Below are positions 53,147-63,439 of a DNA stretch of 64,000 nucleotides, one piece after another. Positions within the stretch are counted from its first letter, which is position 1. The number at the start of each line of letters is the position of its first letter. Origin of the DNA: Agapanthus africanus (taxonomy: Eukaryota; Streptophyta; Magnoliopsida; Asparagales; Amaryllidaceae); assembly GCA_030015575.1 (NCBI GenBank), contig CM057349.1, forward strand, positions 261,573,077 to 261,637,076, read 5' to 3'. Made by a program: the position numbers and the translations under genes. The notes beneath the pieces are model-generated. The model was not told the origin of the DNA. It did no database searches and saw only the letters and a program-made list of their open reading frames with translations.

Positions 53147-55313
53147 TGTAAGTGCACGGCGGCGCCCCGGCCGTCAAACCGACGGCCAAATGCGGAAGCG
53201 GTGGTAAACTTTAATTTTGCGAACTTAGCAAACCGGCACCACCACGCACTAAACCCCGGATCGGGCCATTAAACTAGATCTAGCAAAGTAACAAGATAGG
53301 GAGGAGAGATATACCGAGTGATCTGAGTCCTCCGGTCTTCTCGTCGTCGTCCCGATCTCCCGCGGAAAGTCCTGTCTCCATATCGTCGCCTCCTCGCCGA
53401 AAAGGGCACCACATCGCCTGCATCTTTTACGGGCTCCCACCTCAATACCGAGGCAACTCGGGCGCGAAGTTGGCTGGCCGACGTGTCCAAGATTTGCTGT
53501 AGAATAGTGTAGAATAGTTGTCTCTTTGGGGTTTAGTATGGTTGCCATGATGGAGGAATTTTGCATAAGGATTTTTCATGAATGCTTGATGAAAAATGGA
53601 GCATCTTAAGAAATGAGCTCGGCCAGCCCATTTGTGCTGTCTGGAAAATCATGAAGCAAGCCCTCTAATGAATGAATGTGTGTATGAATTAATACCAAAG
53701 AAAAAAAAAATTCCTTCACTGCACACACAAATGGAGGGGGGTCCACCAAAATAAGCATGAAGGAAATTAACCTCACAAACAAATTAAACCACACTCCATT
53801 CCCAAACAGTGGCCGGCCATACCTCATGTGTGAGTGGAGAGGGAGAGCATGGTCAAGGTATGGAGCAACCATAAAGATAAAACAATAATGCAAAAAACCC
53901 CTCCCACAATTGCTTATTTGCTACAATGCAAATAAGCTCTCCTCCACCAATCTTCGGCCAATGAACGGAACAAAGGAAATCGGCCGAAACGAAAAGCAAA
54001 CTGGCAACTCCAGAAAACTGGTCCCATAATAAATTACAGGAAAACCCCGATACTGTGCATACACACCCGCATCTGTATTCCGACCGGATACAGATGCAAT
54101 GAGACAAAATCTACACAGTACTATACTAGGATCCGGCTTAAAACAAAGCCGGCTAGTAAAAACTGTCCGATCACGATCTGTGCAATACCGCACGTATCTG
54201 ATCGAACCCTGCCATATCTCCATACGGCCTCTACAGCGTTTCGCCCGAAAGTTTGAGTAACAGAATGAGTGGTGGACTCTAAAGACTCGTCAATACTATG
54301 GCTGTGGATTTAACCACTAGCACGTCAGAGGTATAAGCCAATACGTAACGGGCCACCAGCAATTGACTAAAAGGGACGTCGATGAGCGAACTCATCCGGA
54401 CACCCTACTGAGCCTGTCAGTGACAATATCCATACAGTCCAGTCCGTTCGTCTATGAGCATCGCATGTCGGGCCTAGGGGTTGGTAAAAGTCAGACCCCC
54501 AAAAGCGGTACAAGTCGTGTCGGAGTGTAGCCCAGAACACCCTGAGATACTACTGGAATACCTACCTGTAAATCTCCTGTCTTGGCCAAGGACTTTGTGT
54601 AATGGCTCTCCTAGACACAGCGCGACCTCACCCCCAATACCGGGAGAGACGAACCCCCGAAGATCCGCTCACTGCCTCCATGTGTCTCGGGACTGTACCC
54701 AACTAAAACCTGTTTGCACGACTCCTTTGAGCCGTGGTAGGGTAGTAATCAAAGTACAGTGGGAACTCACACGAGACAAATGACGATCCTCAGGTCGATG
54801 AACTAACCTGTACACATGTCACCAGGGAACTGCTATCTGACGTCAAGTATAATCCCAACTAGCAGGTTCCCGGCGAGTCCTGTCCGGTGTACTCATAACC
54901 CAATGAGCACCTGTATACATCTTAGGTGAACCAACTGACACCAGTGGCTTGTGAGACCGGCCACCGCCCCTCGTCGGGGTCTCGACTGTATACACTAGTC
55001 TACTCTGGAGAATCGATGCCCTGTCTCGAAACTCCCACGACTAGGGACCTTTTAAGGATGTGCTAATAGACTCCAGCTCTCACTTATATGATCGCCCTCA
55101 TACTGCCGGCAGTCAAGCAAGAATCCTAGGGGCTCTATCATCGTGCAATAGCGACCTGTCAGGTCACCTAAAGCAGTACACGATGATAAAGATAAGCCAG
55201 ATAGCATATTATCATCTCGAGTAAGACTGTTGTACCGGGATAGGTCATCCCTCAATCATTGCAATCACGTGCCTGTGATCCAATAATTGACTCTGAGGGC
55301 ACTACCTCCAACA
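53147..55313 (-). repeat. 3' LTR of copia E
   Basis: Starts TGTAAGTGCACGGCGGCGCC and ends CTCCAACA in plus orientation. Termini differ from the A/B family, but the middle (about 54260-55240) matches LTRs A, B, F and G in the same order. Confidence 0.9.
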
Positions 55314-55326
55314 ATCTCCCACTTGC
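55314..55326 (-). other. Polypurine tract of copia E
   Basis: The minus strand reads GCAAGTGGGAGAT followed by the LTR start TGTTGGAGG, a classic plant copia junction. Confidence 0.8.
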
Positions 55327-58300
55327 ACTCAAGGCTAATTATTGCGATGTCGCATACTCACAGCCTGTGTGATACCGAACACCCAACTCCTCTACTGGTC
55401 AGTCTCACAAAGCTTGTTTGCGAAACTATTGCGTTCAAGGAATAGCCTCAGTGAGTGGATCCGCCATGATGTTTCTTTCTATGTCTCTCTATATCTCAAG
55501 TTCGCGGAGAAAACTATCTCCCGAAATGAGCAATACCTGTCTTAGAATGTTAGGATGTCTGATGGGACCTAGCTCATAAATGAACTCCAAATCCAAACTT
55601 CTTAGACTGTATCGTCAACTGAACTTAATCAGTATCCTGCGCCAAGCCTCCCTCAGTATCTGCCTGGATCACCTGTCCAAAATACTGTCCCTCGTCAGAG
55701 GGAAAACTATAACTCTGACAACCTCCTTGTCGTCCAGGTCACCTTGGAAGCCTGGAATGATAACTGTCCCCCGAATGAGGCTGTCGTTATCATATATCCC
55801 TAGAACATCCACTTATGTTCTAAAACTGCTTCCGTTTGTTTTTTTCAGGATTGGATTAATATCAACTTATTGCATCTACTGCAAGAACAACATCTGGTGT
55901 GGTACTTGACATCTCATGATTGACTCAATTGCCGAAGCAAGTGATCTGCCAATCATGCACACCCCTCTTTAGTTTAGTCTATAAGACACCTTTAGAGAGG
56001 GTGACTCCATCACCTGCAGGTACACTACCGTGCCAGGAGTCGTCCATTCTAAATACTCTTAGAATGCTGTCTAAGTACCCAGATTGGGAAACCACCCAAA
56101 TCTAGATCTAAAACCATAGATCTAGTAACCAGTATGTCTGATATAATATCCAAGTCCCATATGGAGAAACCACTGTGTGACGACCAAAGAATAACCGATC
56201 GTAGTATAGGAATATCACTTCCTACTCTGTGTATGTCATCTAAATACTAGGACATCACACCCTACTACCTTCTGAACAGATCCATCCCCTATTCTGATGA
56301 CGTCAAACCTATGCCTGTCACATCAGAAATAGATGATCTATCTCCGCTATTTCTGCTTTAGTCTATAAATGGACATAAGCTACCTATCCACCAATGCTTC
56401 CGCTGCTCCCACTGACTACGATAACCCTCTGGCAGGGTCATATAGACGTACACTTCTAAAGCTAGTTTAGAACAACGCTATACTCATCCTCCTGCCGGGT
56501 CTCACAATCTGGAACAACAACAATGGCAAATGTGGGTAAACAAGAACTTCCCTGTCACCGTCCTTGAGGCTACCGGAGTACCTCTCGGGTGCCTGAAGTT
56601 ACCCACCTTATCTGCGGAGTGGCCAATGGAATGTCAAATCAAATTGAATCTTTAGGTTCTTTATCAAATTTTCAGTAATCGTTTGCGGTTCTGGAATCAC
56701 TTCCAGTTCTACCATACTCCCACTACTGTTTTTGAAAAAAATCCATTTTTAATAAAACTGTGGCGAGTCTAGAATAATATTTCTATTGATCTGCTAGATG
56801 GTAGAAAGTCAACCCTCATCATAGCCTGGGTCAACCCACAAACAGCCATTACAGAAACGTGCCTTTGAGTTATCCAGAGTCTGGTTTTAAGCATAAGCCG
56901 GACAACTCCCCGTACCTTAACATCGTTAAGATACGAACTGTTCTATATCCAATATAGAACCAGAGGCACTGATTTAATTGAACCAGATTCAAATCATGCA
57001 GCTGTCTCCAGTGCATGTCAACTAAATGGAGAGAGGCCGATCAGCGTTACTCAACTTAGGAATGCTTCCAATTATGAGTAACCTGAAAGAGAAGCAATTT
57101 CTCTTTATCATTACTATCAACTGAATACCATACACAAGTATCTACATCTTCGATCACTTTGAAGAATCCCGATACTTGCTACACCTGGTTCTCTACTCTA
57201 TTCAAATACCTATAACTCCTCAAAACTTAGACCCTGTGTTTCTACGAAACACATGTCTAAGAACTAGAGAAGTTAAAAGTAAACAGAATATAGTATGAGG
57301 ACCAACCCCTCTGTCCCAATGGACACTGGACAACATACAATACTCTGTATAAGTTCGGTGAGTCTAACAACTCTTTCACTGTGTGTCGTAGGTTGAAAAC
57401 TGTACTTATGGTTAAGAAGAATTACACCGCTGTTTAATACTCCTTACCTAACCATCCACTGATATAGGTAAATGTCACTGACATAATTTCAAAAGGTATA
57501 TTTCACTCTATTGAAAATAGACGTACAGATATATCAATTTGAAATTGGTGCACAACAGCGGATATTCAAAACCAAACATTTGCCGACCGGCAAACAGCCC
57601 AGGTGATCTCCTCAAATATCACCGATTACAACGAATCCCGATATAATGAGGATGATCACCCTATTCCCAATAACTTACTCCCACTCATCATCTGTAAAAC
57701 CATACAGATGTGAGAATCAAACCTGGTAAATACATACCCTGGAGCAAGTGTCTAATCGGGAAATCAGTTTTCTTTTAACAGTACACAGCTGAACTGAAAC
57801 ATTGAAATGTTTCGATGGGGGTATCCTGGTATTCCTAGTAATGCCTCTACCATTATCCAGATTCACAACTATAACCGTATAATTCTTTGCCACCTCTCCA
57901 AATCCCTTTATATGTCTTTAGTCATTACCTTCTGCACACCACTTAGGCCAAATGGTTTTCTTCCTTCCCTACCGTTCGGCACCAGCCTATGGTTTGGAAG
58001 AAGACTATCCAATAAGCATAATGAGTGAACTGTCCTATTCCTAGGAGCACTCGTAATGCGAGAGAAGGTGAAGATAAAAGACAACCGAATAAACCTTATT
58101 CCTATTTCTCCTGAACCAGAATCCATCCCCGAACTGGAACAAGTTCCTTTCGAGTTCGTATATAACCATACGATGGAATATCCAAATAACTGTGGATCTT
58201 CGTAGTGATACGGAGTGTCCTGGAGAAATACAAAGGTGATGTGGGAGTGGTAATGAAATACTTGGTTTGGTCGTGAATATCAGTCGCAATTTACTTTGCC

Positions 58301-58700
58301 CTTCTTCTAATCCCTTGCTTTGTCTAAACTTAATACCTTCTGTACACCGTTTAGGCTAATTGGCTTTCTTCATTCCCTACCAGTCGGCACCTGCCTATGG
58401 TTTGGAAGAAGACTATCCAATTTGCATAATAGGTGTACTACTCCTAAACCAAGGAGTACTCGCAACCTGAGAGAAGGCAAAAGGAAAAGACAACTGAATA
58501 ATCCTATTCGTTTTCTCCAGAACCGGAAACCATCCTCGAATAAATCCCTTCGAGTTCGTATATAACCATACGATGGTTTTGTCCAATGGAAGTGGACGTT
58601 CGTAGTAATACGGGGTATCCTGGAGAAAATGGTAAAAGTAGGAGTGGCAATGAGGTCTGCAACTCTGACAATCCAAAAGCCAGTGTTAAAGAAGGTTCGG
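55327..58700 (-). pseudogene. Copia E pol remnant, heavily broken
   Basis: Nucleotide similarity to B's pol shows at several points: 56870-56945 with B 5965-6010, 56985-57040 with B 6055-6110, 57205-57250 with B 6345-6390, and 57360-57390 with B 6480-6510, all in the same order. No open frame survives. A direct duplication lies in its right part (57915-58665). Confidence 0.6.
57915..58665. repeat. Direct duplication inside copia E, period about 408 bp
   Basis: CTATGGTTTGGAAGAAGAC occurs at about 57987 and 58395, and the surroundings match from ATTACCTTCTG to GTATCCTGGAGAAA-like ends. Copies differ by roughly 15-20 percent, so the duplication is older than the insertion of E. Confidence 0.7.
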
Positions 58701-59055
58701 TTAACTTGGTCACTGAGTCATAGTCTTAGGGTCGGGTCAATGGTCGCAGCCAGAGAGAGAGAGAAAAGAAACACTCAGCGTGCACTCTACCCTAGATCAG
58801 AATGGTTACCAATTTATGTAATCAGGAAACCTCCCACTGTACCTCAAATTCTCCTCCAAACCTGAAAGAAGAATTAGTCGGGGTCACCCGAGGAGTAAAC
58901 CAACTCATCAGTGGGAATCGGGATCCAACTCTCATCGCATGATAACGTGACGGAATCCGCTCATGGTATCACACTCCAGAAGGTATGCGCATATCTGGCA
59001 AGTTTCAGTTCTTTTGAAACTCCCGATGTGATTTCTGCCCCATGCTCTTATGACC

Positions 59056-59247
59056 TTGACGAAGGTCAACAAATCATAAGTCACATGTCAAGTTCCACCC
59101 GTCATTGTCCAGGTTAATTTGAACCCACCCGTACAAGCCCTTGACGAAGGTCAACAAGGCTATACGACTGTCCCAAACCAACACATCTATCTATGCAACA
59201 GAAAAGCAACAAGCAGCTACCATGCACTATGCCTTGACGAAGGTCAA
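59056..59247 (-). promoter_or_regulatory. Three W-box-like dyads in the leader of E
   Basis: TTGACGAAGGTCAA occurs at 59056, 59141 and 59234, identical in all three copies. In the sense direction each reads TTGACC, a W-box core. The spacings 85 and 93 equal those in A. Confidence 0.55.
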
Positions 59248-59394
59248 CAAACATAGTATGAATACTACGTGCTACCTGTCTGAAACGATGGAGGGCTACG
59301 AATGGTTTCTGGCGAAAACCTTTAACGTAATGAACTTGATATCGTTGAAGGAACGGATAGCTTTTTAGAAAATATAGTGACGAAAACCTTTACT

Positions 59395-59583
59395 AAAGAG
59401 GTCACTCCCGGTGAAGGGATCTCGGCTCTTTCCCCGTAGAATGGGGTGCAGGATATTCCAAATGAACACCATGATGCAAAGCAAAAGTAATCGGCTATAG
59501 TGAAGTTAATGCCCTGACGCAAACATCTGTCCAAGGGGTCACTCCCGGTGAAGGGATCTCGGCCCTTGCCTCGTCGACTGAGG
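59395..59583 (-). repeat. Two double-hairpin modules in the leader of E
   Basis: Copy 1 pairs AAAGAG (59395) with CTCTTT (59426) and CCCC (59432) with GGGG (59443). Copy 2 pairs CAAGGG (59532) with CCCTTG (59563) and CCTC (59569) with GAGG (59580). The enclosed GTCACTCCCGGTGAAGGGATC-type stretch is unchanged between copies. Confidence 0.6.
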
Positions 59584-59772
59584 TGCTGGATGTTCATAAC
59601 CGAATATCACTGTGCAAAACAAAAGTGAACGTCCTTGCAATAACAGCTTTTTGAAAAGTGTTCCAACAACATCAGAATAGGTTTGTTTTAACTTGCATTG
59701 ATCCGAATCAACGCAGTCCCATCAATTGATCACACCACAAAAGAACGAAAATATACTGATGTACGTATATGC

Positions 59773-59855
59773 CATCCGCATTCGCCACTGGGTCCCGTCA
59801 TTACCCGTTAGGTTAGCTAACTAACGACAGAGCGGGGACTGGACTAGCGCGGATG
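59773..59855 (-). other. Leader stem-loop in E
   Basis: Outer stem CATCCGC (59773) with GCGGATG (59849), then GTCCC (59792) with GGGAC, and CGTTAG (59806) with CTAACG (59821). Homologous to 8478-8559 in B. Confidence 0.55.
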
Positions 59856-60050
59856 AAAAACATATACAACATCTACTAATATATATACCAATATATTATA
59901 TTTCCTCAAGGCGTGAATAAAATGCAACATCACAGAAATGTAACCAGCATCACAAAACAATACAAATATCTGGGATCTCCGGGTTTCACAGAGCCACTAC
60001 TGAAACCCGACGTTCCCCTGGTCGTGTTGATAGCCTGTGCAATGAAAACC

Positions 60051-60303
60051 TAGACCCCTACGGGCGCGGCAAGTTACCCGCCAAAACCTGAAGCAAGGCA
60101 GCCCCTTCAGCACCGTGAATGGACCACCCAGCACTTCACGGAATCCGGCAACTTGGGCACCCCTCCTGGGTCAAACTGTACCCCCTACGAGTGCAGCGAA
60201 TAGCCCGCCAATCCTAGAGTGAAGCCCCCTCCGTCTCAATGCCATGAGATGCGGGCTTGTTGCCCTCCAGAACCCGGCTATCCGTGCACCCCACCGTGGG
60301 GTA
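60051..60303 (-). other. Duplicated multi-stem structure in the leader of E
   Basis: Copy 1 (60051-60173): GACCC with GGGTC, CAAGTT (60070) with AACTTG (60150), and two inner hairpins CTGAAG/CTTCAG and CCGTGAA/TTCACGG. Copy 2 (60179-60303): TACCCC with GGGGTA, ATAGCC (60200) with GGCTAT (60276). The outer stems sit where those of A and B sit but with different paired bases. Confidence 0.55.
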
Positions 60304-61037
60304 ATCCTAGTACAGAAAGTAAAATATACATACAACGGGTACATCGACCGCAACCAGGTCGTGCCCCAAAAGAATAATACAAACAGGCAGTGACGGCAGT
60401 CCACATGTCGGACGCTCGCCCCGCAATATCAAATGTACATAATACAACCACAACGGTACTAGCATTGCATCCAGGCTATCCCCCACGACCGATCCGCAAC
60501 ATCACAGCAAAACACAGAACATCAACGTGAAAGTCACGTTCGCAAATCCGTCTAACCGGGCTATAGCAGTTAGACCGGATTTACCGATCGAGTGACATTC
60601 ACGGTCGCAGATATAATGTAAATACTGTGAAAAATGTGTTTAAAATATCCGATCGATCAAATAATTAACAAGTGGGCCCCCAAGCAATACTGTAGCACTC
60701 ACAGAAATTCTGGGCCCAATTTTAATATTCCAAAACCCCTAAAAATAGCCCAGAAGCCCACTGGAAAAAATGATGCAGTGACGACACCAATGTGCGGCGG
60801 AACCGCGGCCCAAGGGGGGTTTGGCCGCGGTTCCGCGCTTCAGTGGTGGACTGACTGTGTCGAATTTTTCCAGTAGTCTTAGAATTTCCAGTACATTAGT
60901 TTTTTACAACCTGAAAAATTTTTGGAGTTCAAAAAATTTCGACAGAAAACTGATGTGAGGAAAAACGCGAGTTTTTGGAATTTTGGTCGATCGGAAATGC
61001 AAACACATCAAACAAAGCTAGACGAAGTTAATGGCGA

Positions 61038-61050
61038 GGCTCTGATACCA
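61038..61050 (-). other. Primer binding site of copia E
   Basis: The minus strand reads TGGTATCAGAGCC next to the 5' LTR, an intact iMet-type site. Confidence 0.85.
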
Positions 61051-61051
61051 C

Positions 61052-63218
61052 TGTAAGTGCACGGCGGCGCCCCGGCCGTCAAACCGACGGCCAAATGCGG
61101 AAGCGGTGATAAACTTTAATTTTGCGAACTTAGCAAACCGGCACCACCGCGCACTAAACCCCGGATCGGGCCATTAAACTAGATCTAGCAAAGTAACAAG
61201 ATAGGGAGGAGAGATATACCGAGTGATCCGAGTCCTCCGGTCTTCTCGTCGTCGTCCCGATCTCCCGCGGAAAGTCCTGTCTCCATATCGTCGCCTCCTC
61301 GCCGAAAAGGGCACCACATCGCCTGCATCTTTTACGGGCTCCCACCTCAATACCGAGGCAACTCGGACGCGAAGTTGGCTGGCTGACGCGTCCAAGATTT
61401 GCTGTAGAATAGTGTAGAATAGTTGTCTCTTTGGGGTTTAGTATGGTTGCCATGATGGAGGAATTTTGCACAAGGATTTTTCATGAATGCTTGATGAAAA
61501 ATGGAGCATCTTAAGAAATGAGCTCGGCCAGCCCATTTGTGCTCTCTGGAAAATCATGAAGCAAGCCCTCTAATGAATGAATGTGTGTATGAATTAATAC
61601 CAAAGAAAAAAAAAATTCCTTCACTGCACACACAAATGGAGGGGGGTCCACCAAAATAAGCATGAAGGAAATTAACCTCACAAACAAATTAAACCACACT
61701 CCATTCCCAAACAGTGGCCGGCCATACCTCATGTGTGAGTGGAGAGGGAGAGCATGGTCAAGGTATGGAGCAACCATAAAGATAAAACAATAATGCAAAA
61801 ACCCCCTCCCACAATTGCTTATTTGCAACAATGCAAATAAGCCCTCCTCCACCAATCTTCGGCCAATGAACGGAACAAAGGAAATCGGCCGAAACGAAAA
61901 GCAAACTGGCAACTCCAGAAAACTGGTCCCATAATAAATTACAGGAAAACCCCGATACTGTGCATACACACCCGCATCTGTATTCCGACCGGATACAGGT
62001 GCAATGAGACAAAATCTACACAGTACTATACTAGGATCCGGCTTAAAACAAAGCCGGCTAGTAAAAACTGTCCGATCACGATCTGTGCAATACCGTACGT
62101 ATCTGATCGAACCCTGCCATATCTCCATACGGCCTCTACAGCGTTTCGCCCGAAAGCTTGAGTAACAGAATGAGTGGTGGACTCTAAAGACTCGTCAATA
62201 CTATGGCTGTGGATTTAACCACTAGCACGTCAGAGGTATAAGCCAATACGTAACGGGCCATCAGCAATTGACTAAAAGGGACGTCGATGAGCGAACTCAT
62301 CCGGACACCCTACTGAGCCTGTCAGTGACAATATCCGTACAGTCCGGTCCGTTCGTCTATGAGCATCGCATGTCGGGCCTAAGGGGTTGGTAAAAGTCAG
62401 ACCCCCAAAAGCGGTACAAGTCGTGTCGGAGTGTAGCCCAGAACACCCTGAGATACTACTGGAATACCTACCAGTAAATCTCCTGCCTTGGCCAAGGACT
62501 TTGTGTAATGGCTCTCCTAGACACAGCGCGACCTCACCCCCAATACCGGGAGAGACGAACCCCCGAAGATCCGCTCACTGCCTCCATGTGGCTCGGGACT
62601 GTACCCAACTAAAACCTGTTTGCTCGACTCCTTTGAGCCGTGGTAGGGTAGTAATCAAAGTACAGTGGGAACTCACACGAGATAAATGACGATCCTCAGG
62701 TCGATGAACTAACCTGTACACATGTCACCAGGGAACTGCTATCTGACGTCAAGTATAATCCCAACTAGCAGGTTCCCGGCGAGTCCTGTCCGGTGTACTC
62801 ATAACCCAATGAGCACCTGTATACATCTTAGGTGAACCAACTGACACCAGTGGCTTGTGAGACCGGCCACCGCCCCTCGTCGGGGTCTCGACTGTATACA
62901 CTAGTCTACTCTGGAGAATCGATGCCCTGTCTCGAAACTCCCACGACTAGGGACCTTTTAAGGATGTGCTAATAGACTCCAGCTCTCACTTATATGATCG
63001 CCCTCATACTGCCGGTAGTCAAGCAAGAATCCTAGGGGCTCTATCATCGTGCAATAGCGACCTGTCAGGTCACCTAAAGCAGTACACGATGATAAAGATA
63101 AACCAGATAGCATACTATCATCTCGAGTAAGACTGTTGTACCGGGATAGGTCCTCCCTCAATCATTGCAATCACGTGCCTGTGATCCAATAATTGACTCT
63201 GAGGGCACTACCTCCAAC
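61052..63218 (-). repeat. 5' LTR of copia E
   Basis: Same length as the 3' LTR and about 98.5-99 percent identical by eye. A 205-codon ORF inside it (61511-62128, minus) is shortened in the partner LTR and shows no protein features I recognise, so I do not treat it as a gene. Confidence 0.9.
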
Positions 63219-63223
63219 AATAT

Positions 63224-63439
63224 GTGTATATATATGTATCGACTCAGATGTTAGGCGGTTTCCTTACCTTTAATTCAGCTTGTTAGTTCAGCCGTATAGT
63301 TTAGTGTAGTTGTTAGACTAGATTAGATTCCTACCTATTTCAAAACTAACGAATCGTGGGTATTTTAAAAAGACAGGTCAAGGGATTCTACGGATATTTC
63401 AAAGGACTTATCTTTTCTTAAAAAAACACCGTAGCCTTT
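63224..63439 (+). repeat. 3' LTR of element D, second segment
   Basis: Resumes at TGTATATATATGTATCGACTC and matches the 5' LTR from 43764, with one short extra duplication of about 13 bases near 63277. Ends at 63439, where element I begins. Confidence 0.85.

Larger units (their letters stand above)
58701..61037 (-). other. Long noncoding leader of copia E
   Basis: Homologous to the leaders of A and B. It starts with the purine-rich GAGAGAGAGAG stretch near 58755 and holds three TTGAC dyads, two double-hairpin modules, the stem-loop at 59773-59855 and two copies of the multi-stem structure. No gag ORF is visible. Confidence 0.6.
53147..63218 (-). mobile_element. Copia element E, structurally complete, coding region broken
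   Basis: Minus-strand copia element of 10,072 bp with perfect 5-bp duplications ATATG (53142-53146 and 63219-63223). LTRs are 53147-55313 and 61052-63218, each 2,167 bp, differing at roughly 1-1.5 percent of sites. Polypurine tract (55314-55326) and primer site (61038-61050) are in place. The coding interior is so eroded that no ORF remains, with very many breaks, although the LTRs are young; the element was therefore probably copied by proteins made elsewhere. Confidence 0.9.
41450..63439 (+). mobile_element. Element D: gypsy-like LTR element with noncoding interior (LARD-like)
   Basis: 5' LTR 41450-48097 (interrupted by solo LTR G), primer site 48101-48114, interior 48098-50823, polypurine tract 50811-50823, 3' LTR from 50824 (interrupted by copia E and then by element I). 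The ungapped LTR is about 4.4 kb and the interior only 2.7 kb. The LTRs differ by a few percent, yet the interior has no ORF beyond 111 codons. This resembles LARDs, nonautonomous elements moved by proteins from relatives. The primer site and polypurine tract style are typical of plant chromovirus-type gypsy elements. Confidence 0.75.

Noticed and set aside
61511-62128. 205-codon minus-strand ORF in the 5' LTR of copia E
   Set aside because: The homologous stretch in the 3' LTR is not open over the same length, and no protein features are recognisable.
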